DNA from: Coptis chinensis
Taxonomy: Eukaryota; Streptophyta; Magnoliopsida; Ranunculales; Ranunculaceae
Assembly (NCBI GenBank): GCA_015680905.1
Contig: CM027377.1
Location: 3,186,501 to 3,250,500, forward strand
DNA: 64,000 nt
Reading direction: 5' to 3'
Below are positions 36,598 to 47,063 of this stretch, piece after piece (position 1 is the stretch's first letter; each line of letters opens with the position of its first letter). The notes beneath the pieces are model-generated. The model worked only from the letters and a program-made list of their open reading frames with translations, searched no databases and was not told where the DNA came from. The translations under genes and the position numbers were made by a program.

Positions 36598-36824
36598 GGG
36601 TTAACTAGTATTATCCCCCACTAGATGACCCAATTATGACCCCCTCATTTCTAACTTTTCAAAAGTTAAGAACCTAAAATGACACAAATGTCCTCATTGT
36701 TTTCAAAAATAAAATATTCAATTTTACTTAGGTGGGGATAGTTGTATCAATTTCAGTTATTTGACCTAAAAGTTAACAGTCATACCATGTTGACCGTGTT
36801 GGGGGAGGGGATACTAGTTAACCC
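36598..36824. mobile_element. MITE-like element, 227 bp, inverted ends GGGTTAACTAGTA
   Basis: The left end GGGTTAACTAGTATTATCC matches the complement of the right end near 36805-36824 (ATACTAGTTAACCC) with one or two differences. There is no coding capacity, as expected of a MITE. No convincing target-site duplication was seen, so the superfamily is not assigned. Confidence 0.6.
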
Positions 36825-37196
36825 TTATTTTACCTACTTTGGTTTTAGATTTCATGTATTTGTATAACTAAATTTGAAGTTAGGGCTTAGATGAAGCCCT
36901 AGACTTGTGTACGTGTTAGATGTTGAATTAGTTTACTATTATCTAATTGGATTTTAATTAAGGAATAACAATTGATTGATTTCCCTGATATTATTAGAAT
37001 TACTTTCATTGATTATATCTCGCATGTTATCTCATGTCTTGACTAGTCGATAGTTAGATGTATACTCTTTTAATATTGAAGCACCGCTTATAATGTTAAA
37101 TTTGCTTATAATGTTAAATTAAATATGTGAAAAGTTTTGCCTTAAACACAATTTTTGCTAGGGGTTTATATTTATTTGCCGATAATTAATTCAAAC

Positions 37197-37198
<2 letters not shown>
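36825..37198. other. AT-rich sequence, possibly decayed LTR debris
   Basis: No coding sequence. With 39244-39680, on the other side of the fold-back element, it may form one older repeat that the fold-back entered. The link rests on position and composition only. Confidence 0.25.

Positions 37199-37242
<44 letters not shown>
37199..37242. repeat. (TA)n microsatellite, target of the fold-back element
   Basis: About 22 TA dinucleotides directly abut the left end of the fold-back element. A shorter TA run follows its right end at 39244-39257. Confidence 0.95.
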
Positions 37243-37246
<4 letters not shown>

Positions 37247-39243
37247 TAGGCTAGAGTGCCACTCTTATTGTGCCACTCTTATCTCACACTTCTCCTGAAC
37301 CGTCTGATCTCTTCTCAAAATCTGATGATCTAATTCACTCAAAAACTCTTAAATTTCAAATTTTCGTAATATTTCAAAATCGAAAAAACGAAATAAGGGA
37401 AAAAACAAAATTGGAGGAGAACTCTCTCTCTCTCTCTCGGTTTTCTTCTCCTCCACTCCAGCAACCAAGCTTCTGGAACTCTCTCTCTCTCTCTCTTCAA
37501 TTATCGGTTATCAATTGTTTAATTAAGGTATCAAGCACTTTCATTATTTAATTTGTTTGATTTTCGATTATCAGTTTGGGTTTTGTTTAATTCGTTTGAT
37601 TTTTTATTATCAATTTGACTTAGCACTCAACCCAAACTCTCCTGAACTTGAGCCAGTTCTAGTTCCAACTCATGGTAGTTGGTTACTCCTCAAAGCCACT
37701 TCCGATCCAACTCAAGTTTTTAACTGTGGTTGGTTGAATTAATTATGATACTCAGGTTATATACTCAGGTTGAATTAATTGATTTAAGAATTAAGATGGA
37801 ATGAAATCCCCGAATCCCAGCTATCGTCATTGTGGGGGTGTCGAGGTTCTGCATTAGGTAGTATTTGTAAATGTGAAGCATAAGCTGCAAAGAGTTTAAA
37901 ATTTTTTCAAGGTGAACAAAGAATAGTTAACACCTCTTGTCACACTTTAGTGAACTCTGTCAGAGTTTTGAACTAACATATTCAGTGAACTCTATCATAG
38001 TTTTGAACTAGCATATTCGGTGAACTCTGTCAAAGTTTTGAACTCTATCGAATTATTAATACTGGTGAAACTAAGCTTCGTGAACTCTGTTTTGAACTAG
38101 CATATTCGGTGAACTCTGTCAGAGTTTTGAACTCTATCAGAGTTTTGAACTAGAATATTCGGTGAACTCTGTCAGAGTTTTGAACTATCATATTCAGTAA
38201 ACTCTGTCAGAGTTTTGAACTAGCATATTCGGTGAACTAGATAGTACTTCAACTCCACCAAGTTTTGTCAAGTCTTTTCAACTTGTTAGATCATTTGAAC
38301 CATGCATCCACAAAACCATTAATGTTCACAGAATAATTAAGTAGGTGGATAAATACGTAAATCCCCAAATAGAACATAAAAAAGGCTATATCTGACATTA
38401 CCTTTCCACTATTAGCAAGTTCGCCGAATATGCTAGTTCAAAACTCTGACAGAGTTCACCGAATATTATAGTTCAAAACTCTGACAGAGTTCACCGAATA
38501 TGCTAGTTCAAAACTCTGACAGAGTTCACCAAAGTGTGACAAGAGATGTTAACTATTCTTTGTTCACCTTGAAAAAATTTCAACTATTTGCAGCTTATGC
38601 TTCACATTTACAGAGACTACCTAATGCAGAACCTCGACACCACCACAATGACGATAGATAAAATTTCGGGATTTCTTCCCCATCTTATTTCTTAAATCAA
38701 TTAATTCAACCTGAGTATATAACCTGAGTATCCTAATTAATTCAACCAACAACAGTTAAAAACTCGAGTTGGAAGTGGCTTTGAGGAGTAACCAACTACC
38801 ATGGGTTGGAACTAGAACTAGCTCAAGTTCAGGAGAGTTTAGGTTTAGTGCTAAGTCAAATTGATAATCGAAAATCAAACGAATTAAACAAAACCCAAAC
38901 TGATAATCGAAAATCAAACGAATTAAACAAATTAAATAATGAAAGTGCTTGATACCTTAATTAAACAATTGATAATTGATAATTGAAGAGAGAGAGAGAG
39001 AGAGAGTTCCAGAAGCTTGGTTGCTGGAGTGGAGAAGAAGAAGACAGAGAGAGAGAGAGAGGGAGTTTTTCTCCAATTTCGTTTTTTCCCTTATTTCGTT
39101 TTTTCAATTTTGAAATATTACGAAAATTTGAAATTTCAAAGTTTTTGAGTGAATTAGATCATCAGATTTTGAGAAGAGATCGGATAGTTCAGAGAAGTGT
39201 GAAATAAGAGTGGCACAATAAGAGTGGCACTCTAGCCTAACCG
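37243..39243. mobile_element. 2.0-kb fold-back (long inverted repeat) DNA element
   Basis: The outermost 40 bases are perfect inverted repeats starting CGGTTAGGCTAGAGTGCC. Inverted similarity continues inwards through almost the whole element: 37243 to about 38240 pairs with about 38420 to 39243, leaving a ~180-bp loop. The arms contain CT/GA runs, a GTGCCACTCTTATT doublet at each end, and a tandem minisatellite near the loop. No coding capacity is visible. Insertion into TA sequence suggests a TA target, as in Tc1/mariner-like or related elements, but no transposase remains to assign a superfamily. Confidence 0.85.
37945..38235. repeat. Minisatellite of GTGAACTCTGTCAGAG units in the fold-back left arm
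   Basis: Units of about 30-55 bp carry the small palindrome CTCTGTCAGAG and the words TTTTGAACTAGCATATTCG. About six to eight units occur in the left arm. Only about three, in inverse orientation, occur in the right arm (38425-38530), so the arms differ in copy number. Confidence 0.75.
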
Positions 39244-39680
39244 TATATATATATATAAAGAGCTTTACGATCACATCTTTGAGCAAGCAAATGCTACTAT
39301 TCCCTCGTGCTACTCGTAATAATAATAGAACTTTAAATTTATTAAACTAAGATAATCTACAACGGTCTATGGTGGATTCGAATGTCTTTGTGTGTTTATC
39401 CATTGATAGTTAATCAAAATTGTATTGCTTTCGTAGTTTAATTAGATAGTTTTAATTCAAAACTCCATAAACAAATCTTGTTCGGATTAGGTTAAATAGA
39501 ATTATATTATAACACTCAATTGTCCCTAACGTGCATTCTCTATGGGATCAATCTCGTATTTGCATACCTACTATAATAAAACTTGTGCCGTTGCGAGTAT
39601 TACAATAGGGTTAAATTAGCATATTAATTTAGGATGGTTAAATTCCTATCAATCATGAAATAGTGAAATACTACAAAATT
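39244..39680 (+). mobile_element. Possible LTR 3'-end fragment
   Basis: A stretch near 39530-39620 (CTATGGGATCAATCTCGTATTTG and a following CTTGTGCCGTTGCGAG) has the feel of the 3' end of a plant Ty3/gypsy LTR. No coding parts are present. It is old and fragmentary, and the call is weak. Confidence 0.25.
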
Positions 39681-41837
39681 TTAGTTATTCTTAGAATCCA
39701 AATTCCAGGGATCGAGCATCCTACCTATATTAATATCTGTTTCTCCCAATATGCTCATAGAGAGCCACGTCAGCATTATTTTTAAAAAAAAAAACCCGTA
39801 CTTAAAGAATAATTACTATATTATTACCAAATTAGCCTTATTATTGGTGTGTTTAGCAATTTATAAAAAACATTTTTGGTATTTTCATATGATTAGGAAA
39901 TAAAAAACCAAATACACGCCCTTATTTGAGTTAGACGTCAGGGGTAATTCAGTAGTTAACTACCGAAAATAGAAACAATCTTTCCAAACGCTCCAAACTA
40001 AAAAATGAACATAGCGGCCACATCTCTCAAATCTCTATCTCCAATCTTTATGAAGAAGGAGAAAAAGAAGAAGAAATTGCTTCAAGACCCATTGTTTTCT
40101 GTGAATACCTATCCTTATGTTTTTTATATTTGATTCCTTCCCTCTGATTACTTTGTTATTCTTCAATCATATGATTTCCTTGAGGGATTAGTAGTTTGTT
40201 GTGTTCGTGAACAAATATTCAATTATGTTGGGTTTGTAATTTTGTATTATCGTTTTCTTATTCCTTAATACTGTCTTCCATAGTGGTGGTGCACCAATTG
40301 CTTCAAGTACCGAACATGTATTGGAAAATTTGTCAGCTTCGTATTTAAAAGCTATTGAGAATTTAGTGGCATCAAATTCTTATGTCGTTGGGTCTGGAGC
40401 ACGCGGCACTCCTTCAGAGGCTTCAACTATGAATACATCATCTCTTGCAAGTATTGGTATATGTCTCTTGAGTCTTAAATGATGACCATTTTAACTTCTA
40501 ACAAGACTGTGACTAGATTTATATCCGTTATTACAATCATTAAGTGTGAATGTGTGATTGCCCTATGAATATGCTTTAGTTTACTTGAAAATGGGGAAAA
40601 AAACGTTCATTTGCGTTTTTTTTTTCTTTTTTTTTTTTTTGTGAAAGATTTTTTTTTTTATATATGAATACAGATTAAGAACCTAAACTCGATTACCTGA
40701 AATCATCGTCTCCCTCAATTCATCCATCTTCTCAAATTATCTACCTTTATCGGATTCGAAAATGGTCATTTTTGGCGGGTGTTTTTCAAGTGAGATTTAT
40801 CGCTCTTTTACAGATTTCAAGTAATTATTGTCGAATTCCTCGAGTATTATTGTTCTATTACTGAGTTCTTAGCTTTCTCTATTTTCCACCATTTGCATAG
40901 CATCTTTGCATAGCCCCCTGTTGCTAATTGCTCATTGCATTCGGCATATGTTTCGTTCTATAGATTTTAAACTTACCATGTATCGTTTGAGTGAATTAAG
41001 ATGGCAGGCTCACCACCATAAACAATGATAGAGACTTGGAAAGTATATCCAAACACTTTTTCTTATAACACCTACATGTACAGATTAATTGAGTTTCCCT
41101 TGGATTTCAATTTCTTTTTAGTTAACTTAGATGTACTTTGGCAATGGTTTCAATGGAAAATAGTGCACTAGCATCCACTCCAAAATTTCTTAACATTTTG
41201 TAGTTGTCACTCTATGCTTTTTCTGACTTTGATTGCTCTTTCATTTTTTTTTTAATATCTCATTAATTTGTATGAAGGATCTATGAAAATTCTCTAAATA
41301 TTGAATGTTGTATTTGGATTTGGTTTCGAAGACTGTGTGGATTAGAAGGGTACATTCTAATATGCCTTCACAGTTACATCATTTGTACTTACCCAAAAAA
41401 AAAATGTTGATATTTAAGTCAATCTCATGTTTTTGTATGTTTAATCTCTATTGATGAACTACTATTAAGTTGTTCTCGATCGCGTTGTTCTGATTTCAAT
41501 GTTTGTTCCTTGGTAGTGGTATGACCTCCTGAATCGAGATGCTATACGAAGATGGGGTCAGATACATTTAGTGATAGTCATATGTATGCCGCGGTTTTAG
41601 TATGCTAGCACCTATCTTGCTCTTAGCTTTCATTACAATCTGACTACATGTTTGTATTCATTTAAAGCTATTTTCCCCATTAAATTTTGAGTAAATAAGA
41701 AATCAAGTGATGGTGCTAGACTTGCACTCACAACTATTATTGGAGTTTTCTTTGTATTTATTGATGGTATTTCATTCTCATCTCTTTTAGTTATACCAAG
41801 GTAATCTAATGTGAATTTCTTTATATCCTCATCTTTT
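39681..41837. other. Intergenic DNA with possible exon-like fragments
   Basis: Most of this stretch shows nothing recognisable. A block at 40282-40455 reads open on the plus strand (PIASSTEHVLENLSASYLKA) and ends near SLASIG before sequence without a clear donor. I do not recognise it. Poly-T runs at 40618-40660 are unremarkable. Confidence 0.3.
41211..41321. repeat. 111-bp segment repeated exactly at 63890-64000
   Basis: Bases 41211-41321 and 63890-64000 are identical, including a run of ten T. The right copy starts at the base after the CACTA terminus (TAGTG) and runs to the window edge, so the repeat may be longer than seen. Confidence 0.9.
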
Positions 41838-41839
41838 AT

Positions 41840-41930
41840 ATCAAGGATATATGGAAGGTGATGTTATAGGATGTTTGTCTGATGGGGATTTGTATTCGCT
41901 AAAAGTGCCAGATATGGGGAGGTATAAGGG
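41840..41930 (+). pseudogene. Possible SPRY-domain fragment (ASH2/TRAUCO-like)
   Basis: The plus strand reads YMEGDVIGCLSDGDLYSLKV then PDMGRYKGQ. This resembles the GDVIGFYI...DG...PKPP...YKGQ core of the SPRY domain of plant ASH2-like (TRAUCO) proteins. The match is short and made from memory. The fragment stops where CACTA subterminal repeats begin, so the transposon may have broken or captured it. Confidence 0.3.
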
Positions 41931-42490
41931 GCAAAAATCACCCTATAAGTGATGTCAAAAATATACGACGTCAAAAATATAAGTGATGTCAAAAATATAC
42001 GTGATTGAAAGAAATATAAGTGATGTCAAAAATATACTACAACAGAAAAGACATTTAAAATCACCCTATAAGTGATGTCAAAAATATACGACGTCACTTT
42101 TGCAAGTGATGTAACTGGTGGCGACGTGAAAAGTCGGGGTTTTTCCACATCACTTTTAAACGATGTCCACAAGTGATGTTACTTTTACATCACTTTTAAT
42201 TGATGTCCATAAGTGATGTTATAACTTTGCATCACTTTTAATCGATGTCCACAAGTGATGTTATAACTTTGCATCACTTTTTAATCGGCGTCCACAAGTG
42301 ATGTTATAATTTTGCATCACTTTTAATCGATGTCCACAAGTGATTTTATAACGTTTAACATCACTTTTTAAAGTGAAATCAATAAGGCCGATTAACATCA
42401 CTTCGAAAGTGACATTTCATTCAGATTCCAAATTACTTGTAAAGTGATGTGAAATAACTCTATAAATCACTTTAAAAGTGATGTCCCATT
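41930..42490. repeat. CACTA left subterminal repeats (AAGTGATGT words)
   Basis: AAGTGATGT, its complement ACATCACTT and close variants recur about every 20-40 bases in both orientations. Such arrays bind the TNPA/TNP1-type protein in En/Spm elements. The phrase ATCACCCTATAAGTGATGTC occurs at about 41937 and again at about 42059, so the extreme left end has been locally duplicated or rearranged. Confidence 0.8.
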
Positions 42491-43627
42491 TATCAAAATA
42501 ATAAAAAAAATAATTAAAAAAACAAAATTGCCAATATCATCCCAATATAATACCATTTTGTAGTCATTTATCATCAAATAAAGATGAAATGTATCTTAAA
42601 ATCACATTTATCACACAAATATCATCTCCAATTACAAATATTACACTATATACAAAAAATTGTAACGAGCCAACATATACCAACAAAAATCTAATCTGCG
42701 ATCGAAAATGAGCCAAAGAGAACCACAATCACCCAACCAAGAACCTACCACGGCTGGCTTAATGCAATCAATTTAATCCAAGAACATATCACAGCCTAAC
42801 AAATCACTCTTTTTTCTTTTTGCATTATGAAACATTGTACTAGAAAATCAATGCAAATTTTATAAAGGAAAATAAAAGCGCATTGAACATCCGCCATAAT
42901 ATAGTACACGAATGACAAAGGAAGTTCTACAAAAGACAATTACTTGTTTTCAATATTACCTTGAAATTCATTATTATATTCAGATCCTCAATGGCCTTAG
43001 CGACCAAATCTTTAGTCCTAAAGGTAACAAACGATAACCCTTATTCTCTCATGAGTCTTTTGCTTTCATCATCCCGGCGTGCAATAGCAAAAATAAAAAT
43101 ACAATCTTTAGTTGGCCCTTGTGATCGCGTGAACTCAAGTTCTTTCCACACATGAGATTACTCGCAAACAAAAATACAAACTAACTAAAAATATTTATAA
43201 AGAAAAGAACGACCATAATCATAAACAACTTTGCCAAAAATACAAACAGGGCAACTAAAAATATTTTGGGAATAAGCGCCATAATCATAACACCTTGAAT
43301 ATTACACATTGAGAATATAGAATCGAGAAAACCTATAAAACCGGTGCGAATATCGGACATTATCGGTAAAAGTCCAAAGAAAACAGATTATCTTGGTCGG
43401 CACCACAAACTCTTGTGCATTTTAAGAAGTAAAGTTTAATTTCTTCATTTTTTTGTAGGAAAAAATGCATGCATAGCCCCACCTAGACAACTTAAGTACC
43501 CTTCCACAATCACTTAGCACTTTTCATAACACCGATGCTAAATAAGAAATAAGTTTTAAAAAAAATAATGCTTTTAGTCTTGGTGAAATAGTTTTGTTTA
43601 AAACTCATTCTTACCGAGCATGCATTG
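42491..43627. other. CACTA interior, noncoding
   Basis: No supported gene. The stretch lies between the left subterminal repeats and the first captured fragment. A short plus-strand open frame at 42961-43155 has no recognisable content. Confidence 0.5.
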
Positions 43628-43738
43628 CCCTGCTTTCTTATGGTGATCAAAGCCTGGTTTTTTCTCACGAGAAACATACACCAGACGAGGTAACTCATTT
43701 CCTTCAACATCACAGACGCTATCTTGACCAAGGAAAAC
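43628..43738 (-). pseudogene. Captured cellulose synthase exon (out of order)
   Basis: The minus strand reads [19 protein letters not shown] followed by [18 protein letters not shown], a signature of plant CESA catalytic domains. It starts after an acceptor (CTACAG). In an intact CESA this exon directly follows the exon now at 46771-46858 and precedes the one at 45251-45474, but here it lies last in the minus-strand order, so the captured pieces are shuffled. Confidence 0.85.
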
Positions 43739-43826
43739 CTGTAGTTCCAACAATCAAAAAATATAAGAGGGAGCTGAAAGATTTGATCAAGTAGAACTAC
43801 CATTCCATAAGAGATCGCATGATGAG

Positions 43827-44739
43827 AACTCCGAACTAGAATCAGATGAACTATCTGACTCAGAACTAGAATATCTTCGTCTTTTCCTCCTCCTTCCTCT
43901 TGAAGGCTTCTTAGATTTTCCTTCTCTACGCACAGCACCTAAAAACATTCAGTTGTAACTCATAAGAAAATCTATTATACCACAAATTATCTAGAAACTG
44001 AAAAGCTCTATATCTTTAGTGATAAACAATAAAGCTCTATCAGCCAAGCTGACTGACTCCCTCTCCAAAGCAGCTACTGCGCGTATCTTACCTTCAAGAA
44101 GTTCACCACAATTGACAATTTTCACAAAAAACGCAGGTTCCCCCTGCTTGGAACCTGCGCTTTCAATCTTTTTCAATGTCCGACGGCCTTGCACAAGCTT
44201 CCCAAAGACAACATGCAACCTGTTGAAATCAAAAGGGAAACAAAAAAAAAATGCACATATGAGCAACAAACAATACACACATATAGGATGGGATCTATAC
44301 AGAAAGGGTTTCGTACAACGGGCACCTACAAGATAAACTGCAGGCAGATATTTGGAACAAATCATTATCAGCTCATCTGGACAGTTCTAACCTTTTAAAA
44401 GTTGTCTATACCTTAAACAACTTTTGAAAGTATATGAGGAGCCAGTATTTCTCAAAATAGGATCCTCTTTTGACAAGGTTAGAAATGTCCGAATGAATTG
44501 AAAGCTTATGGGGACATCTCTACGATGAGGAGACCATATCCACCAACTCACACTTTGTACAAAACCATATGCATATACATCACGTCCCAGTATATATATA
44601 GAGTGGGGTACTAAAACTAACCCATCAAGATGGTGTACAGCTCTGAAGGTAATGAAGAACTGAGAGTTATTGCTGTTGGGACCAGTATTTGACATAGACG
44701 GATAGCCACGGCCATCATGTTTCAAAGTGAAGGACTCAT
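43827..44739 (-). pseudogene. Captured fragment of an SR-type cyclophilin (CYP63/CYP95-like)
   Basis: Three exons (44632-44739, 44092-44219, about 43827-43938) join in phase across GT-AG introns. The first reads [19 protein letters not shown] and [20 protein letters not shown], the core of the peptidyl-prolyl isomerase domain. The second reads LHVVFGKLVQGRRTLKKIES and continues to NCGELLEG. The third starts the Arg/Ser-rich tail (GRRRKRRRYSSSESDSSSD). The N-terminal third of the isomerase domain and most of the tail are absent, so no functional enzyme can be made. Retained introns show capture from genomic DNA. Confidence 0.85.
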
Positions 44740-44923
44740 CTGGAAGAATGTCAAAGCAACCACTTGTTAACAAGAAGATAAATATACTGAAAAACCCAGT
44801 AGCCTGTTAGAGACTTAAGAGTAACATATGAAAGACGCACACCAGGTGCAGTCACCTAGCCAATTAAGGAAGTGAGCATCCACATATCAATACACCGTCT
44901 GATACGGAAGTGACAGGTTTGAA

Positions 44924-45474
44924 TCATATAGACCCAACAAGGAGCATTTTCCTGCTCTCCTTCTTTGGTGACATTTTCCTGTTCTTCTTTCTAGAACTAC
45001 AACACAGGCAGCAGCACCATTTTGGCCAACAGTTGCAGGTCTTTGCAGGGGTTTCTTCTTGGTGGGGAATCAAATCCATACAAAGCTTGCCTTCTGAAAA
45101 CACAACCTGTTCCAACATAAATAGGTCCCTATATGCCATCAAGCCCTTTCATGTTGATCTGCGTACAGTAAAAAACAAGTTATCCATTCTACAAGATCAG
45201 GAGAAAAACAAAAACACCAAAATGTGGATGAAGAAAGCAGCATTACGCACATCAAAGAATACAATGTTACGATTTGAATATCTACCATTACGATCAATTC
45301 CATCAAACCTTTGAGGGAATTGCACGTAGTAGATCTTCTTCCCCTGAAATTGGGTCCATCATACAGCACATGGCCTCTCTGAGTGCCTTAGCTTACTGTT
45401 GTTTATATAATGATCACAGTCTACATTCAGAAATTATGGAGCATTGGAGATGATTGCTGAGACTCTCACCTTGA
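44924..45474 (-). pseudogene. Captured cellulose synthase exons (D-C-DHYINNSK to cysteine-rich loop)
   Basis: The upper exon (45251-45474) contains [25 protein letters not shown] and [20 protein letters not shown], including the CESA DxD aspartates. The next exon (44924-45158) reads INMKGLDGI, then a TAG where CESA has CAG, then [20 protein letters not shown], and after a frameshift [20 protein letters not shown]. Small indels also break the upper exon. The sequence is closest in feel to primary-wall CESA3-like proteins. It lies 3' of the exon at 46771-46858 on the same strand. Confidence 0.85.
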
Positions 45475-45476
45475 GC

Positions 45477-45523
45477 TGATAATATCCATTAAAGACCTAT
45501 TCTTCAATGCCAAAGTTCAAGAG
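45477..45523. repeat. 47-bp perfect inverted repeat, left copy
   Basis: This segment is the exact reverse complement of 46407-46453. The two copies enclose ~880 bp that contain a LINE fragment and the captured unrecognised gene piece. Confidence 0.9.
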
Positions 45524-45713
45524 ATTTCCAAGTAACTCGGAGCATTTCCAAAAGATTTCCAGCAGAAACTTTTTCCTTAATGTGCTGCTGAATTGTTTCA
45601 AAATGCTTGGTAAACAGGGCTACCGCAAGTTCAACGAGCTGTTTTTCTGATTCAGGAGATATTACTCGATAAGCACGTACAGCCTCCACGAAATTACTTA
45701 ACGGAAGCCTAAG
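45504..45713 (-). pseudogene. Captured fragment of an unrecognised host gene
   Basis: An open block of about 70 codons reads LPLSNFVEAVRAYRVISPES and continues VELAVALFTKHFETIQQHIK to MLRVTWKSLELW. It is alpha-helical in character and faintly recalls Vps51-type vesicle tethering subunits, but I cannot assign it. Its distal 20 bp fall inside the 47-bp inverted repeat at 45477-45523. Confidence 0.4.
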
Positions 45714-46221
45714 TGATTTTTAAAAACACTATGGTTCATCAGGCTGATCAATATAATATTTAACTATGTGAAATTATAAGGTGGCAGCAAGCATAATCAC
45801 AAAATAGCCATCGAGCGTAAAGGAGTTATCTGCGACCCATAATAAGATATATATCAAGAAACCTTTTGAATACCGAGCAAAAAATTGGCATCCTAGAGTC
45901 GTTATCATTCCCTATCAATGCTATAAACAGGAAAAGATTTAGCAAACTATTCTTCATGCAATTGAGGAAGAAACTATTTGCTCATGCAACTGAGAAAGAT
46001 TGAAGGTTCTCGAACAAAATGTAGCAATGTTACCTATTTAATAATTTAATTGTATGGAAACCAGAGAAGTACCAATACAAGTCAACAAAAGTAGAAGCAG
46101 AAAGCACCAATAGTCCATTAGCCATATCAAATACAGGGGAGATATTTATCGAAAAATAATAATAATAATAATAATAATACAGGGGAGAGGCGTGCATAGA
46201 TCGCAAAATCTCTAAGATGCA

Positions 46222-46300
46222 TAATTGCTGATGGTGCAAGTATTAATTTTTGGCACGATAAATGGTCTTATGGTAAAATCTTTATGGCTAGTGCCTGCAG
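46222..46300 (+). mobile_element. Short L1-type LINE fragment
   Basis: The plus strand reads ADGASINFWHDKWSYG, matching the GDGxSxxFWHDxW motif found between RT and zf-RVT in plant L1 elements. Only ~80 bp can be supported. Confidence 0.6.
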
Positions 46301-46406
46301 CTAGAGCTATCCTGCAATTCCCTGAGCTATCCGAAAGATAAAAGCCTCAAGTCAAAGTGTCTTTCCATCTACATACAAAGGGCTAAAATGGAATGCTACT
46401 AGTTTC

Positions 46407-46453
46407 CTCTTGAACTTTGGCATTGAAGAATAGGTCTTTAATGGATATTATCA
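46407..46453. repeat. 47-bp perfect inverted repeat, right copy
   Basis: This is the exact reverse complement of 45477-45523. Perfect identity suggests a recent inverted duplication made during assembly of the captured region. Confidence 0.9.
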
Positions 46454-46770
46454 CTTGGAAACAAACAAAACTTGGGAAAAAATACAATAAATAGACAAAA
46501 CACCAGCTGAACTAGTGTACTACTTAACAGACCACACTACACATTGCCCATCAAATGCAAGCTTTTTTAGTTTGACATAATTAGTCTTCATAGTTTGTTA
46601 TTTGCTTTACCTCGCATCATCTTTTATATCGATCAGTCTATAGTCTCCTACCAAAAGATAAAAGATAGAGAGGGAAACGGGCATATTGCATAACATTGAT
46701 AAAGCGGATGATGCAAGGACTAAGGTTTTAAGAATAGTAGGAAACACTGATAATATACATGACGAATTAC

Positions 46771-46858
46771 CTGTATCATTCCAGGATGATCTCGGACATT
46801 GTTCCCAGGCCATGGTGTTCCATCTTGCATTGTCCAACCCTCTTTGGGAACCTTCTTT
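46771..46858 (-). pseudogene. Captured cellulose synthase exon ([13 protein letters not shown])
   Basis: The minus strand reads [19 protein letters not shown] then RDHPGMIQ, ending at a donor GTAATT. This is a diagnostic CESA stretch. The abutting sequence at its 5' side is an aminopeptidase exon, so the junction at about 46860 joins two unrelated genes on the same strand. Confidence 0.9.
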
Positions 46859-46867
46859 ACCCCTGCG

Positions 46868-47063
46868 TCATCGCTGCTTTGAGTGAATACATGGCATGAC
46901 CTGTTTTTGGCAGATCTTGTGCAGGTGTCCAGATCCTCAGGGAAACCTTCCGACCTGAGTGAGTGACAAATGTTTCATCTGTGCTTTCCAGCTTTCCAGC
47001 AACTAACGCAAACAAGTAGCAAGGTTTCTTGAATGGGTCCTCCCAGAGAACATAATGTCTACC
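46868..47063 (-). pseudogene. Captured M1-family aminopeptidase exon
   Basis: The minus strand reads [40 protein letters not shown] and [20 protein letters not shown], then LKAAM. This matches the N-terminal beta-domain region of plant puromycin-sensitive-type (M1) aminopeptidases, upstream of the HExxH site, which is absent. The fragment is open throughout. Confidence 0.85.

Noticed and set aside
39700-39800. Possible Helitron 5' end (TCCTACCTATATTAATATC, then GCCACGTCAGCA)
   Set aside because: The words recall Helitron starts, but no CTRR-type 3' end with a hairpin was found in a sensible position.
43594-43794. Plus-strand 66-codon frame ending KELKDLIK
   Set aside because: It lies antisense to the captured CESA exon at 43628-43738. 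The minus strand carries the recognisable protein.
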